Shown: positions 51,140-60,346, counted from the stretch's first letter. The stretch is 64,000 nucleotides of DNA from UBA8389 sp035719105 (GCA_035719105.1 DASTGN010000004.1:310001-374000); one strand, 5' to 3'. Program-made: numbers and translations. Notes: generated from the sequence alone by a model not told the origin.

Positions 51140-52999
51140 TTAAATTTCTTCGTCAATGACCAAATTGTCTATAATGAACATCTGCCTTTCGGAGGTGTTC
51201 TTACCCATGTAGAATTCCAGCAGCTCCTTCACCACGTCTTCCTTACGGAGAGTGACGCGGTCAAGACGAATGTCTTTTCCAATAAAGTGGCGGAACTCGT
51301 CGGGAGATATTTCTCCCAAACCTTTAAAGCGTGTAATTTCCGGATTTGGGCCAAGTGCTTCAACAGCAGAAAGGCGTTCCTCTTCCGAATAGCAATAACG
51401 GGTTTCTTTTTTGCTTCGAACGCGGAAAAGCGGTGTTTGCAGAATGTATACATGCCCCTTTTTTACCAAATCCGGAAAGAATTGCAGAAAGAAGGTCATC
51501 AGCAACAAACGGATGTGCATACCATCTACATCAGCATCAGTCGAAATAATGACCTTGTTGTATCGCAACTCTTCAATACTTTCCTCAATATTCAATGCTG
51601 CTTGCAAAAGATTGAATTCCTCATTTTCATACACCACTTTGCGGGTCAGTCCATAAGAATTCAATGGTTTGCCTCGAAGGCTGAATACGGCTTGGTAGTT
51701 CACGTCACGACTTTTAGTGATGGAACCGCTGGCTGAATCTCCTTCGGTAATGAAAATACTCGTTTCATCGAGTGAATCTCCTTTTGCATCATTGAAATGA
51801 AAGCGACAATCTCGGAGCTTCTTATTGTGCATGTTGGACTTCTTGGCTCTTTCCCTGGCCAACTTGGTCACCCCTGCAATCGCTTTGCGTTCTTTTTCTG
51901 ATTCCGTTATCTTACGTAATAATGCATCCGAAACTTCCGAATTCTTGTGTAAGTAATTGTCTAAGTCCTTTTTGAGAAAATCGCTGATGAATTTGGTTAC
52001 CGAAGGTCCGTTTGGGCCCATATCACGGGAACCCAACTTGGTTTTGGTTTGTGATTCAAAAACCGGCTCTTCCACTTTGATGCTCACAGCAGCAATAATG
52101 CCCATTCGAATATCGGAATAATCGTGGTTCTTATTGTAATATTCCTTAATGGTGCGCGACAATGCTTCACGAAATGCCGATTGGTGAGTTCCACCTTGCG
52201 TAGTGTGTTGACCATTGACGAATGAATAATATTCTTCACCGTATTGATTTCCGTGGGTTATAGCCACTTCTATATCCTCACCTGAAATATGAATGATTGG
52301 GTATAGCGGTTCGGAAGTTATATTCTCATTCAGCAAATCGACCAATCCGTTCTTTGAAAAAAACTTCTTGTTGTTGTAAAAAATGCTCAATCCAGTGTTT
52401 AGAAACACATAGTTTTTGAGCAAGGATTCAATATAATTATCTTGGTAGCCGTAGCTGGGGAAGATTTTGAGATCGGGCATGAACTCAATAAGTGTTCCAT
52501 TGTTTTCAGTGGTGGGCTCTTTATGAGTTTCCTTGGTCAAGACTCCACGACAAAATTCTGCCATTTTGGATTCGCCATCACGAAAACTTTGGATACGAAA
52601 ATAGGAAGACAGCGCGTTGACCGCCTTGATACCCACACCGTTCAACCCAACTGATTTTTTAAATGCTTTGGAGTCGTACTTGGCTCCTGTGTTCATTTTT
52701 GAAGAAACGTCGATGACCTTTCCCAATGGAACTCCACGACCGTGGTCACGTATGGATACAAAACCTTCCTTGATGGAAACTTCGATGGTTTTCCCAAATC
52801 CCATCATGAATTCATCCACACTATTGTCGAGAACTTCTTTTAAAAGCACATAAATTCCGTCATCCTGGGAAGTTCCATCACCCAATTTGCCGATGTACAT
52901 TCCAGGTCGGCGACGGATATGTTCCTGCCATTCAAGGGTTATGATGTTTTCTTCGTCGTAATTTGTCGTGACAGAAGGGGTCGATATCAAGTCTTCCAT
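51140..52999 (-). CDS. parE: DNA topoisomerase IV subunit B
   Basis: This 619-residue ATPase subunit works with ParC to decatenate chromosomes. The GHKL ATPase has RRPGMYIG (30-37), KEVLDNSVDE, DHGRGVP and GVGIKAVNALS. The transducer domain has QTKTKLGSRDMG. The TOPRIM region contains FITEGDSASGSITKSRD and STDADVDGMHIRLLLM. Distinguishing ParE from GyrB rests on length and the RFKGLGEISPDEF segment as found in Bacteroidota ParE; parC is not in the window. It leads the coaD-S41-metF run. Confidence 0.93.
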   Translation of the reverse strand: MEDLISTPSVTTNYDEENIITLEWQEHIRRRPGMYIGKLGDGTSQDDGIYVLLKEVLDNSVDEFMMGFGKTIEVSIKEGFVSIRDHGRGVPLGKVIDVSSKMNTGAKYDSKAFKKSVGLNGVGIKAVNALSSYFRIQSFRDGESKMAEFCRGVLTKETHKEPTTENNGTLIEFMPDLKIFPSYGYQDNYIESLLKNYVFLNTGLSIFYNNKKFFSKNGLVDLLNENITSEPLYPIIHISGEDIEVAITHGNQYGEEYYSFVNGQHTTQGGTHQSAFREALSRTIKEYYNKNHDYSDIRMGIIAAVSIKVEEPVFESQTKTKLGSRDMGPNGPSVTKFISDFLKKDLDNYLHKNSEVSDALLRKITESEKERKAIAGVTKLARERAKKSNMHNKKLRDCRFHFNDAKGDSLDETSIFITEGDSASGSITKSRDVNYQAVFSLRGKPLNSYGLTRKVVYENEEFNLLQAALNIEESIEELRYNKVIISTDADVDGMHIRLLLMTFFLQFFPDLVKKGHVYILQTPLFRVRSKKETRYCYSEEERLSAVEALGPNPEITRFKGLGEISPDEFRHFIGKDIRLDRVTLRKEDVVKELLEFYMGKNTSERQMFIIDNLVIDEEI

Positions 53000-53025
53000 A
53001 GAAAATAAAATACTGGTGCGTCCCG

Positions 53026-53033
53026 CAAATGTA
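53026..53033 (-). promoter_or_regulatory. TAnnTTTG -7 box for the parE-coaD-S41-metF run
   Basis: The reverse strand reads TACATTTG 26 bases upstream of the parE ATG at 52999. Confidence 0.55.
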
Positions 53034-53067
53034 CAAAGAAACCATTAAATTTTTTTGGCAATTTTTG

Positions 53068-54195
53068 TTAGATCAACTCTTTTTTGAATACCCTACGTCT
53101 GCGGACAGGTTCCGGGTTGAAGTCGCTCCAAAGAACCTGAATCTTGGTGTTCGTTTCCAATTCAGGGTTGGTTTCGGCCATTTTCAAACCATTCTTAATA
53201 AAGTTGGGGTACAGGTCGGCGAAGATCAATGCACTTACACCTTTATTTTGATAATCGGGATGCACCGCCATTAGGTAAAAGTCTACGACGTTGTTCTTTT
53301 TCAGAGCCTTGAGTAAATGAATGAATCCGAATGGAAACAAGCTACCCTTCGACTTTTGCAAGGCTTTGCTGAGCGAAGGCATGGTGATGCCCATACCAAC
53401 CACCTTGTCGTCCTTGTCAACAACGATGCTGATCAAGTCAGTCCTTGCGAAGGATAGATACATTTTGATGTAGTATTTCATTTGTCGCTCAGTGAGTGTA
53501 GAGAAACCGTACAGCACGCAATAAGTTTCGTTGATCAATTGAAACAATTTCTCACCGTAGTTTTTTACAAGTTTTTTGAGCGATTTTTCTTTGATGGCAC
53601 GTAAACCGAATTTTTCACTGACAATGGTTGCCATCCTTTGGTAACGGTCAGGAATACTATCTGGAATATTGATGCGGAACTCTTTCCAATCCACTTCTTT
53701 CTCAAATCCGAGTTTTTCTAAATGGACGGGGTAGTAAGGGTAGTTGTAAATAGTTGCCAATGTGCCGATGAGGTCATATCCTTCAATCAACATGCCTTCT
53801 GGGTCCATGTCTGTAAAGCCCAATGGGCCTGTCAATTGAGTCATACCCTTTTGGGTTCCCCAGGCAGCGACTGCGTCCATCAATGCCTTGGTTACTTCCA
53901 AATCATCGATGGCATCGAACCAACCGAAACGTACGTTCTTGACTTTCCAACCTTCGTTGGCATTTTTATTGATCAAACCTGCAATTCGACCTACAATTTT
54001 ATTGTTTCTATAAGCTAAAAAGCAAATGGATTCACAAAAGTCGTATGCGGGATTTTTTTTGGGGTTAAAAGTCGCGAGATCATCGAAAATCAATGCAGGA
54101 ACATAATACGGATGATTCTTATACAATGACAACGGAAACTTAACGAAAGTATTCATTTCTTTCGATGTGCGAACTTCTCTGATTTCTAAACTCAT
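53068..54195 (-). CDS. GNAT-superfamily acetyltransferase-like protein
   Basis: This 375-residue soluble protein looks like a two-lobed GNAT. The C-terminal lobe has VVDFYLMAVHPDYQNKGVSA (about 306-325), close to the acetyl-CoA-binding signature, and ends in the conserved EPVRRRRVFKKEL. The N-terminal lobe contains SICFLAYRNNKIVGRIAGLI and MTQLTGPLGFTDMDPEGMLI. Similar long GNAT-like proteins are common in Bacteroidota, and the substrate is unknown. It is monocistronic between the rpsO terminator and parE. Confidence 0.75.
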   Translation of the reverse strand: MSLEIREVRTSKEMNTFVKFPLSLYKNHPYYVPALIFDDLATFNPKKNPAYDFCESICFLAYRNNKIVGRIAGLINKNANEGWKVKNVRFGWFDAIDDLEVTKALMDAVAAWGTQKGMTQLTGPLGFTDMDPEGMLIEGYDLIGTLATIYNYPYYPVHLEKLGFEKEVDWKEFRINIPDSIPDRYQRMATIVSEKFGLRAIKEKSLKKLVKNYGEKLFQLINETYCVLYGFSTLTERQMKYYIKMYLSFARTDLISIVVDKDDKVVGMGITMPSLSKALQKSKGSLFPFGFIHLLKALKKNNVVDFYLMAVHPDYQNKGVSALIFADLYPNFIKNGLKMAETNPELETNTKIQVLWSDFNPEPVRRRRVFKKELI

Positions 54196-54259
54196 GGCAG
54201 TGCGGTAGGTAAGTGGATAAAACCGTAATTATAATTCCCTCTCTATTCAAAAAATCGAC

Positions 54260-54267
54260 CAAAGATA
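54260..54267 (-). promoter_or_regulatory. TAnnTTTG -7 box for the GNAT gene
   Basis: The reverse strand reads TATCTTTG 64 bases upstream of the GNAT start at 54195. Confidence 0.5.
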
Positions 54268-54312
54268 AATAAAAAATTGATGAGGCAAATTCAACCATCC
54301 TTGAACGGTATT

Positions 54313-54353
54313 AAAAAAAAGGTCGAACCAATTGTGGGTTCGACCTTTTTTTT
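54313..54353. terminator. rpsO terminator (symmetrical A/T flanks)
   Basis: GGTCGAACC (54321-54329) pairs with GGTTCGACC (54337-54345), with eight A residues before and eight T residues after, giving a stem of up to 17 pairs. It lies 17 bases after the rpsO stop on the reverse strand. Confidence 0.92.
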
Positions 54354-54370
54354 CTTTGCCATGCAGATTT

Positions 54371-54640
54371 TTAACGTCTGATGCCCAATTCTTTGATCAG
54401 TGAACGATATTTTTCAATATCCTTCGCTTTCAAGTAATCGAGTAAACGACGACGTTTTCCGATGATGATCCTCAAGGCATGTTCCGTGCTATGATCTTTG
54501 TGATTTGACTTGAGGTGTCCAGTCAAATGGTTGATACGGTAGGAAAACAATGCTATCTGGGACTCGGGAGAACCAGTGTCAGTGTTAGACTTTCCGTATT
54601 GACCAAAGATTTCCTGCTTTTTCTCAGGGTTTAAATACAT
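54371..54640 (-). CDS. rpsO: 30S ribosomal protein S15
   Basis: This 89-residue protein binds 16S rRNA and helps form the central domain and an intersubunit bridge. QIALFSYRINHLTGHLKSNH with KDHSTEHALRIIIGKRRRLLDYL is the S15 signature, and the length is exactly typical. The ATG at 54640 begins the conserved MYLNPEKKQEIF; an in-frame start at 54724 would run through the promoter box. It is monocistronic and divergent from bipA. Confidence 0.97.
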   Translation of the reverse strand: MYLNPEKKQEIFGQYGKSNTDTGSPESQIALFSYRINHLTGHLKSNHKDHSTEHALRIIIGKRRRLLDYLKAKDIEKYRSLIKELGIRR

Positions 54641-54681
54641 AAAAGTTTGTTTTTTAATGTGAATAGAAACAAATCGGGGCA

Positions 54682-54689
54682 CAAAAGTA
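54682..54689 (-). promoter_or_regulatory. TAnnTTTG -7 box for rpsO
   Basis: The reverse strand reads TACTTTTG 41 bases upstream of the rpsO ATG at 54640. Confidence 0.6.
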
Positions 54690-54733
54690 AACAATAGTTT
54701 TAGATAGACAATGCTTTTCTGCAAAAAAACACG

Positions 54734-54741
54734 TAATTTTG
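54734..54741 (+). promoter_or_regulatory. TAnnTTTG -7 box for bipA
   Basis: TAATTTTG lies 42 bases upstream of the bipA ATG at 54784; the purine-rich AGAGAAAAGAAAA just before the start may serve as a weak ribosome-binding region. Confidence 0.6.
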
Positions 54742-54783
54742 CGGGCTATAAGGTTTTAGAGGTAAAAACAGAGAAAAGAAAAA

Positions 54784-56580
54784 ATGCAAGAAATTAGGAA
54801 CATTGCCATTATTGCACACGTTGACCACGGTAAAACAACCCTGGTAGACAAAATGCTGCTGGCCGGCCAGTTGTTCAGGACGAACGAAGCTGTTGGAGAA
54901 TTGATTCTTGACAGCAATGAGCTGGAACGCGAACGTGGCATCACGATACTTTCCAAGAACGTTTCCATCGAATATAAAGGAACAAAAATCAATATCATAG
55001 ATACTCCGGGTCACGCTGACTTTGGAGGTGAGGTTGAACGAGTATTGAACATGGCAGACGGAGTGTTGCTCTTGGTTGACGCCTTTGAAGGCCCCATGCC
55101 TCAAACCCGATTTGTGCTGCAGAAAGCACTTGAAATTGGCTTGAAACCCATTGTGGTAATCAACAAAGTCGACAAACCCAATTGTCGCCCTGAAGAAGTT
55201 CAGGAAGCCGTTTTCGACTTGATGTTCAGTTTACAAGCTACAGAGTATCAACTTGATTTCCAAACAGTATACGGTGCAGCCAAGAAGGGCTGGATGAGCG
55301 ACGATTGGCGGAACGAAACCGACAACATCACTTATTTGCTCGATCAAATCATAGAACACATTCCAGCCCCGATTCAACTCGAAGGAACTCCTCAAATGTT
55401 GATCACCTCATTGGATTATTCTTCCTATGTTGGCCGTATCGCTGTTGGTCGTGTGCATCGTGGAACCTTAAAGGAAAATTCCGATGTCAGCCTGGTCAAA
55501 CGGGATGGCCGTGTCGTAAAAGCACGCATCAAGGAATTGCATGAATTCATCGGTTTTGGCCGCAAACGTGTTACAGAAATGAGTTCAGGCGATATTTGCG
55601 CCATTGTCGGAATTGAAGGTTTTGAAATTGGTGACACCATCGCCGATGCGTTGGAGCCAGAAGCGCTCAAACCCATCGCTATTGACGAACCAACCATGAG
55701 CATGGTATTCACCATTAATAATTCGCCTTTCTTTGGCAAAGACGGGAAATTCGTTACTTCGCGTCACATTCACGACCGCCTGATGAAGGAATTGGACAAG
55801 AATTTGGCTCTGCGTGTCGAAAAAAGCATGGACTCAGATGTTTGGACAGTATTTGGTCGTGGAGTATTGCATTTATCGGTACTTATTGAAACCATGCGTC
55901 GTGAAGGTTATGAACTTCAGGTAGGTCAACCTCGCGTTATTTTCAAAGAAATTGACGGTGTGAGATGCGAACCTATTGAAGACATGACCATCAACGTGCC
56001 CGAAGAATTTGCCAGCAAAATGATTGACTCTGTGACTCGCCGCAAAGGGGAGCTCACGATGATGGAAACCAAGAACGATCGCATTCATCTTGAATTCACG
56101 ATTCCAGCTCGAGGCATCATTGGACTTCGCGGCGTACTCATGACATTATCAGCTGGTGAAGCTGTTGTTGCTCACCGTTTCAATAGTTTTCAGCCCTATC
56201 GCGGTGATATCGAGAAACGTGAGAACGGTTCCATGATTGCCATCGAAACCGGTACCGCCGTGGCTTATGGAATGGATAAGCTAAAAGATCGTGGAAGCTT
56301 CTTTGTTACCCCTGGGGATGCCGTTTATGCAGGCCAGGTAGTTGGAGAAAGCAACAAGGAAGGCGACCTGGTCATCAATGTGACCAAAACTAAAAAGATG
56401 AGCAATGTTCGTGCCTCTGGTACAGATGATAAAGCAACATTGCCACCTCCTATAATTTATTCCCTTGAGGAAGCGTTGGAATACATCAAAGAAGACGAAT
56501 ATGTCGAAGTGACTCCGAAACATATGCGTATGCGTAAGATTATTCTTGATGAGACCGAACGCAAACGGAAGAAGAGCTAA
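54784..56580 (+). CDS. typA: translational GTPase BipA/TypA
   Basis: This 598-residue ribosome-associated GTPase supports 50S assembly and stress adaptation. G1 is AHVDHGKTTL (11-20), G2 includes RGITIL, G3 is DTPGHADFGGEV and G4 is NKVD. Domains II, III and V follow, and the BipA-specific C-terminal domain contains DEYVEVTPKHMRMRK, ending in a basic ERKRKKS tail. Length is typical. A strong shared terminator follows the stop. Confidence 0.97.
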   Translation: MQEIRNIAIIAHVDHGKTTLVDKMLLAGQLFRTNEAVGELILDSNELERERGITILSKNVSIEYKGTKINIIDTPGHADFGGEVERVLNMADGVLLLVDAFEGPMPQTRFVLQKALEIGLKPIVVINKVDKPNCRPEEVQEAVFDLMFSLQATEYQLDFQTVYGAAKKGWMSDDWRNETDNITYLLDQIIEHIPAPIQLEGTPQMLITSLDYSSYVGRIAVGRVHRGTLKENSDVSLVKRDGRVVKARIKELHEFIGFGRKRVTEMSSGDICAIVGIEGFEIGDTIADALEPEALKPIAIDEPTMSMVFTINNSPFFGKDGKFVTSRHIHDRLMKELDKNLALRVEKSMDSDVWTVFGRGVLHLSVLIETMRREGYELQVGQPRVIFKEIDGVRCEPIEDMTINVPEEFASKMIDSVTRRKGELTMMETKNDRIHLEFTIPARGIIGLRGVLMTLSAGEAVVAHRFNSFQPYRGDIEKRENGSMIAIETGTAVAYGMDKLKDRGSFFVTPGDAVYAGQVVGESNKEGDLVINVTKTKKMSNVRASGTDDKATLPPPIIYSLEEALEYIKEDEYVEVTPKHMRMRKIILDETERKRKKS

Positions 56581-56592
56581 AGGTTCTCGTAA

Positions 56593-56636
56593 AAATTAAA
56601 CAGGCTGAATTCGAAAGAGTTCAGCCTGTTTAATTT
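56593..56636. terminator. bidirectional intrinsic terminator between typA and DUF3109
   Basis: A perfect 17-base stem (56593-56609 with 56620-56636, GC core CAGGCTGAA) encloses a 10-base loop. A/T-rich arms supply T tracts in both directions for the converging genes. Confidence 0.88.
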
Positions 56637-56650
56637 AAAGATTCAATGGT

Positions 56651-57229
56651 TTATTTCAAACCGTTTTTCAAATGTTCGGCAGCGATGCAGAGCTCATCGT
56701 ACCAATCTTTGCCAAATTTGCGAATCAAAGATTCTTTCAAGAATTGATACACTGGCAATCCCAATTGTTGACCATAAAGCCGGGCTCCTGAGCAAATGCT
56801 CCATTCTTGGTAATTCACTGCAGTATAATCCGCAAATTTCTTAGTGCGAATGGGATACAAGTGGCAAGAAATGGGTTTCATGAATGAAATCTTTCCTTCT
56901 CGCCAAGCTTTTTCAATGGCGCAAAAACAAGTTCCAGCCGAATCGTAACATGTGAAGACACAATCTTTTCCATTCACGATGGAAGTCACCAATTCACCTG
57001 AATGATCGGCATATACTACCCCTTGTTTTTTAATCAACTGTTTTGCATTTTCAGCCAGGTCATCCCAAATGTGGGGTAGGGCGTTTTCCAGTTCGGCAAC
57101 TTCATCCAATTCGACTGGTGCTCCACAATCTCCTTCGACACAACAAATGCCGTGACAATGAGCTAGGTTGCAACAAAACATCTGGTCAATGACATCCAGA
57201 CTGACTAAGGTATCCTGTATTTGAAGCAT
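56651..57229 (-). CDS. DUF3109 family cysteine-rich protein
   Basis: This 192-residue soluble protein has many cysteines: CCNLAHCHGICCVEGDCGAP near residues 19-38, then CVFTCYDSAGTCFCAI, ISCHLYP and WSICSGARLYG. This arrangement matches DUF3109, a putative zinc/iron-sulfur cluster-containing family related to YkgJ. Its function is unknown. It lies 9 bases after gpmI on the same strand, so it is likely expressed with glycolysis. Confidence 0.85.
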   Translation of the reverse strand: MLQIQDTLVSLDVIDQMFCCNLAHCHGICCVEGDCGAPVELDEVAELENALPHIWDDLAENAKQLIKKQGVVYADHSGELVTSIVNGKDCVFTCYDSAGTCFCAIEKAWREGKISFMKPISCHLYPIRTKKFADYTAVNYQEWSICSGARLYGQQLGLPVYQFLKESLIRKFGKDWYDELCIAAEHLKNGLK

Positions 57230-57238
57230 TTGGAACGA

Positions 57239-58762
57239 TCAGTCTATCAGGCACTTCCCCGTCATTTCTACAGGTTGCTCAATGCCGAGTATTTTGCAGA
57301 TGGAAGGGGCAACGTCAGCAAGAATGCCATTCGAAACCTTTGCCGATTTATTTTCGGTGACATACACGAATGGAACCGGATTAAGTGAATGGGCCGTATT
57401 GGGCGAGCCATCCTCATTCAATGCGTTGTCGGCATTGCCATGGTCGGCGATGATGATGATTTCGTAACCGTGTAGTTTAGCGGCTTCAACCACTTTTTTT
57501 ACGTTGGCATCTACAGCTTGAACAGCTTTTTGTATGGCTTCGTAAACGCCGGTATGTCCCACCATGTCGCCGTTGGCATAATTCACGGTAATGTATTCGA
57601 ACTTTTCACTTTCGATGGCTTCCTTTAATGCGTCACCAACTTCATTGACACTCATTTCAGGTTTGAGGTCGTAAGTGGCTACTTTTGGAGAAGGAATCAG
57701 AATGCGTTCTTCGCCTTCAAAAGTGTTTTCACGACCTCCGGAAAAGAAGAATGTCACGTGGGCATATTTTTCGGTTTCAGCGATACGAAGTTGCTTCATG
57801 CCAGCTTTTGCAACGATTTCCCCCAACGTATTCTGCACGTTGTCCTTATCGTAAAGAATGGTCAAACCCTTAAACGTTTCGTCATACGGAGTCATCGTGT
57901 AGTAATGCAGCGGAAGTGTTTTCATACCTGCTTCTGGCATGTCTTTTTGGGTAAGCACGATGGTCAGTTCTTTGGCCCGGTCGTTGCGGTAATTAAAGAA
58001 GATCACCACATCGCCTTCTTCAATTTTGGATAGGGGCTTACCGGCATCATCGGTATGTACGATTGGTTTGATGAACTCATCGGTCACACCTTCATCGTAG
58101 GAAGTTTGAATGGCTTCCACCATATTGGTAGAAGGCGTTCCAACTCCGTTAACCAGCAAATTGTAGGCTTCAAAGACACGTTCCCAGCGCTTGTCACGAT
58201 CCATGGCGTAATAGCGACCTATGATGGAACCAATGGCTCCTGTGTTTTTTGCCAAATGCGCTTCTAAGCTTTCAATGAATGCTTTTCCGCTGCGAGGGTC
58301 GGTATCACGACCATCCATGAAGCAATGGACAAAAGACTTTTCAACACCGTAAGCCTTGGATATTTCGATCAATTTGAACAAATGATCCAGCGAGCTATGC
58401 ACTCCTCCATCTGAAACCAGACCTAGGAAATGAATTTGTTTGTTGTTTTCTTTCGCGTATGTATAGGCTTCAACGATGCCCGGATTTTTAAGAATGCTAT
58501 TGTCGCGGCAAGCGGCATTAATTTTAACTAAATCCTGAAACACGACCCTGCCTGCACCGATATTAAGGTGACCAACTTCCGAATTGCCCATCTGCCCATC
58601 AGGTAGACCAACATTTTCTCCAGAAGCCTGTAACTGAGAATGGGGATATGATTCCAGCAAATATTTCCAGTAAGGTGTTGGGGTGTTGTAAATTACGTCT
58701 TCTTTGCCGTGATGCCCGATACCCCAACCGTCCAGGATCATCAACATGGCTCTTTTTTTCAT
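57239..58762 (-). CDS. gpmI: 2,3-bisphosphoglycerate-independent phosphoglycerate mutase
   Basis: This 507-residue metalloenzyme interconverts 3- and 2-phosphoglycerate. LMILDGWGIG opens the phosphatase domain, S61 in QMGNSEVGHLNIGAGR is the phosphorylated serine, and HCFMDGRDTDPRSG, FFNYRNDRAKELT and ADHGNADNAL provide metal and phosphate ligands. Length and the two-domain layout are normal. DUF3109 follows after 9 bases. Confidence 0.97.
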   Translation of the reverse strand: MKKRAMLMILDGWGIGHHGKEDVIYNTPTPYWKYLLESYPHSQLQASGENVGLPDGQMGNSEVGHLNIGAGRVVFQDLVKINAACRDNSILKNPGIVEAYTYAKENNKQIHFLGLVSDGGVHSSLDHLFKLIEISKAYGVEKSFVHCFMDGRDTDPRSGKAFIESLEAHLAKNTGAIGSIIGRYYAMDRDKRWERVFEAYNLLVNGVGTPSTNMVEAIQTSYDEGVTDEFIKPIVHTDDAGKPLSKIEEGDVVIFFNYRNDRAKELTIVLTQKDMPEAGMKTLPLHYYTMTPYDETFKGLTILYDKDNVQNTLGEIVAKAGMKQLRIAETEKYAHVTFFFSGGRENTFEGEERILIPSPKVATYDLKPEMSVNEVGDALKEAIESEKFEYITVNYANGDMVGHTGVYEAIQKAVQAVDANVKKVVEAAKLHGYEIIIIADHGNADNALNEDGSPNTAHSLNPVPFVYVTENKSAKVSNGILADVAPSICKILGIEQPVEMTGKCLID

Positions 58763-58806
58763 ACCTATTTGAATATTTAGAAAACAGTTCTGTAATTAAT
58801 TCATTA

Positions 58807-58814
58807 CAAAGATA
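58807..58814 (-). promoter_or_regulatory. TAnnTTTG -7 box for gpmI-DUF3109
   Basis: The reverse strand reads TATCTTTG 44 bases upstream of the gpmI start at 58762. Confidence 0.6.
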
Positions 58815-58897
58815 GTGGTTTTTACTGAAATATGGGAAGTTCAAAATCATCTGAAAATAAAGAATGTTCTCATTGAACAAACAATGGAAATTTTATA

Positions 58898-58905
58898 TAT
58901 CTTTG
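58898..58905 (+). promoter_or_regulatory. TAnnTTTG -7 box for the OmpA-family lipoprotein
   Basis: TATCTTTG lies 51 bases upstream of the ATG at 58957. Confidence 0.55.
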
Positions 58906-58956
58906 TTTTGAACGTAAACTCACTTCAACATAGTTTCACTTTTAAAAATAAAAAAA

Positions 58957-59628
58957 ATGAAAAAAAACCGTCTAATTTTGGTAAGCTTTTTAAGCTTAGC
59001 CTTAGTTTTCTCAGGTTGTAAAACTTGGTCGAATGCCCTGAAGGGTGGAACAATTGGTACGTTGGCTGGCGCTGCTGTAGGTGCAGGTGCAGGTAAATTG
59101 CTTGGCAACACAGCTGTCGGTGCTATTGCTGGTGCAGCCGTTGGTGGAACAGTCGGTACGCTGATCGGTCATAAGATGGATAAGCAAGCTGCAGAATTGG
59201 AAGCTCAATTGGGTAGCAATGCTGCTGTAGAACGTATCGGAGAAGGCATCAAAGTTACTTTTGAATCTGGAATCCTTTTTGCAACCGGCAAATCTGTACT
59301 GAGTGAATCCTCCAAAACCGCACTCACCAAATTCTCAGGAACTTTGAAAGAGTATATGGATACCAACGTCATGATCTATGGCCACACCGATAACACGGGA
59401 TCCGACAACATCAATCAGCCGCTTTCCGAAAATCGTGCTGCAGCTGTGAAGGATTATCTTGTTGCTCAGGGCGTTGCCGCAAGTCGCATCACCATCAAGG
59501 GTATGGGTTCAACCGCACCGGTAGCTACCAACGATACAGAAGCCGGACGCGCTCAGAATCGTCGTGTTGAAGTTGCCATCACGGCAAACGAAGAAATGTT
59601 GAAGAAAGCTCAAAACGGCGAATTGTAA
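58957..59628 (+). CDS. OmpA-family lipoprotein with glycine-zipper segment
   Basis: This 223-residue lipoprotein has a signal sequence ending in LVFSGC, so C21 is the likely lipidated residue. Residues 30-72 form a glycine/alanine-rich zipper (GGTIGTLAGAAVGAGAGKLL and repeats). The OmpA-like peptidoglycan-binding domain spans about 95-210, with IYGHTDNTGSDNINQPLSENRA and IKGMGSTAPVATN. It probably links the outer membrane to peptidoglycan. It is monocistronic, with its own promoter and a strong terminator. Confidence 0.92.
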   Translation: MKKNRLILVSFLSLALVFSGCKTWSNALKGGTIGTLAGAAVGAGAGKLLGNTAVGAIAGAAVGGTVGTLIGHKMDKQAAELEAQLGSNAAVERIGEGIKVTFESGILFATGKSVLSESSKTALTKFSGTLKEYMDTNVMIYGHTDNTGSDNINQPLSENRAAAVKDYLVAQGVAASRITIKGMGSTAPVATNDTEAGRAQNRRVEVAITANEEMLKKAQNGEL

Positions 59629-59655
59629 GCCTTGATATTTCTTCTTTCAAAATAC

Positions 59656-59692
59656 GGAGGCCTTCCCTTTTGAGAAGGTCTCCATTTTTTTA
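59656..59692 (+). terminator. intrinsic terminator of the OmpA-family gene
   Basis: GGAGGCCTTC (59656-59665) pairs with GAAGGTCTCC (59674-59683) with one G-U pair, followed by A and a run of seven T residues. Confidence 0.9.
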
Positions 59693-59767
59693 CGAAGTTA
59701 TCCGTTGGATTACCAACTATTTATAAGTATTTTTTGCGTTTATTTTTGCAAAAACGGCTATTCTTTG

Positions 59768-59775
59768 TATCTTTG
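59768..59775 (+). promoter_or_regulatory. TAnnTTTG -7 box for rimP-nusA-infB
   Basis: TATCTTTG lies 63 bases upstream of the rimP ATG at 59839. A second partial match (TTTATTTTTG, 59740-59749) lies just upstream. Confidence 0.6.
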
Positions 59776-59795
59776 CAGCCGTTAATGACGATGTG

Positions 59796-59820
59796 AGGGG
59801 GGCTTTGGTTCCCCTATTTT
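59796..59820 (+). terminator. GC-rich hairpin with T tract in the rimP leader (possible attenuator)
   Basis: AGGGGGG (59796-59802) pairs with TTCCCCT (59809-59815), five Watson-Crick and two G-U pairs, around CTTTGG, then ATTTTGTT. It lies between the promoter and the rimP ATG, so it may terminate or pause transcripts before the operon. Confidence 0.5.
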
Positions 59821-59838
59821 GTTCCCAAAAAGGAAGTA

Positions 59839-60309
59839 ATGATAGCTAAAGAGACTGTAATTCAGATTGTTGAAGAGTGGATGGAAGGTACCCCATTCTT
59901 TTTGGTAGACGTCAGAATCACCCCTGATAACGAAATTGATGTTGAGTTTGAATCAGAAGATGAAGAGGTTTGCATCGACGATTGTGTAGATTTAAGCAAA
60001 TTTATTGAAGAAAAACTAGATCGCGAAAAGGAAGATTTCGCCCTAGAAGTAGGCTCTGCAGGCTTAGGCCAACCATTCAAAGTGCTGAAGCAATATCTTA
60101 TTAACATTGGTGAGGAAGTTGAAATCATCACCAAAGCTGGAAAAAAATTCTCAGGCATTTTGAAAGATGCTGATGAAGCCGGATTCACTGTAACGGTGAT
60201 TCGTAAAACCAAAATTGAAGGCACCAAAAAATCTCTGTCCATGGAAGTGGATGAAACATATACCTTTGCTGATGTTAAATCAGTAAAATACTTGATTCGT
60301 TTTTCCTGA
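59839..60309 (+). CDS. rimP: ribosome maturation factor RimP
   Basis: This 156-residue protein is needed for 30S maturation. FFLVDVRITPDNEIDVEFES, with VCIDDCVDLSKFIEEKLDRE, forms the N-terminal domain. ALEVGSAGLGQPFKVLKQYL matches the conserved EVSSPGLDRPL segment with changes usual in Bacteroidota. The C-terminal SH3-like domain carries KKFSGILKDADEAGFTV. Its place ahead of nusA and infB is the widely conserved order. Confidence 0.93.
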   Translation: MIAKETVIQIVEEWMEGTPFFLVDVRITPDNEIDVEFESEDEEVCIDDCVDLSKFIEEKLDREKEDFALEVGSAGLGQPFKVLKQYLINIGEEVEIITKAGKKFSGILKDADEAGFTVTVIRKTKIEGTKKSLSMEVDETYTFADVKSVKYLIRFS

Positions 60310-60346
60310 ATATTGAAACCCATATACAAACATATTTAATCGACCA

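Noticed and set aside
50903..51736. 277-codon plus-strand open frame
   Set aside because: It is antisense to parE and coaD, both with complete motifs, and its composition looks like a reverse translation shadow.
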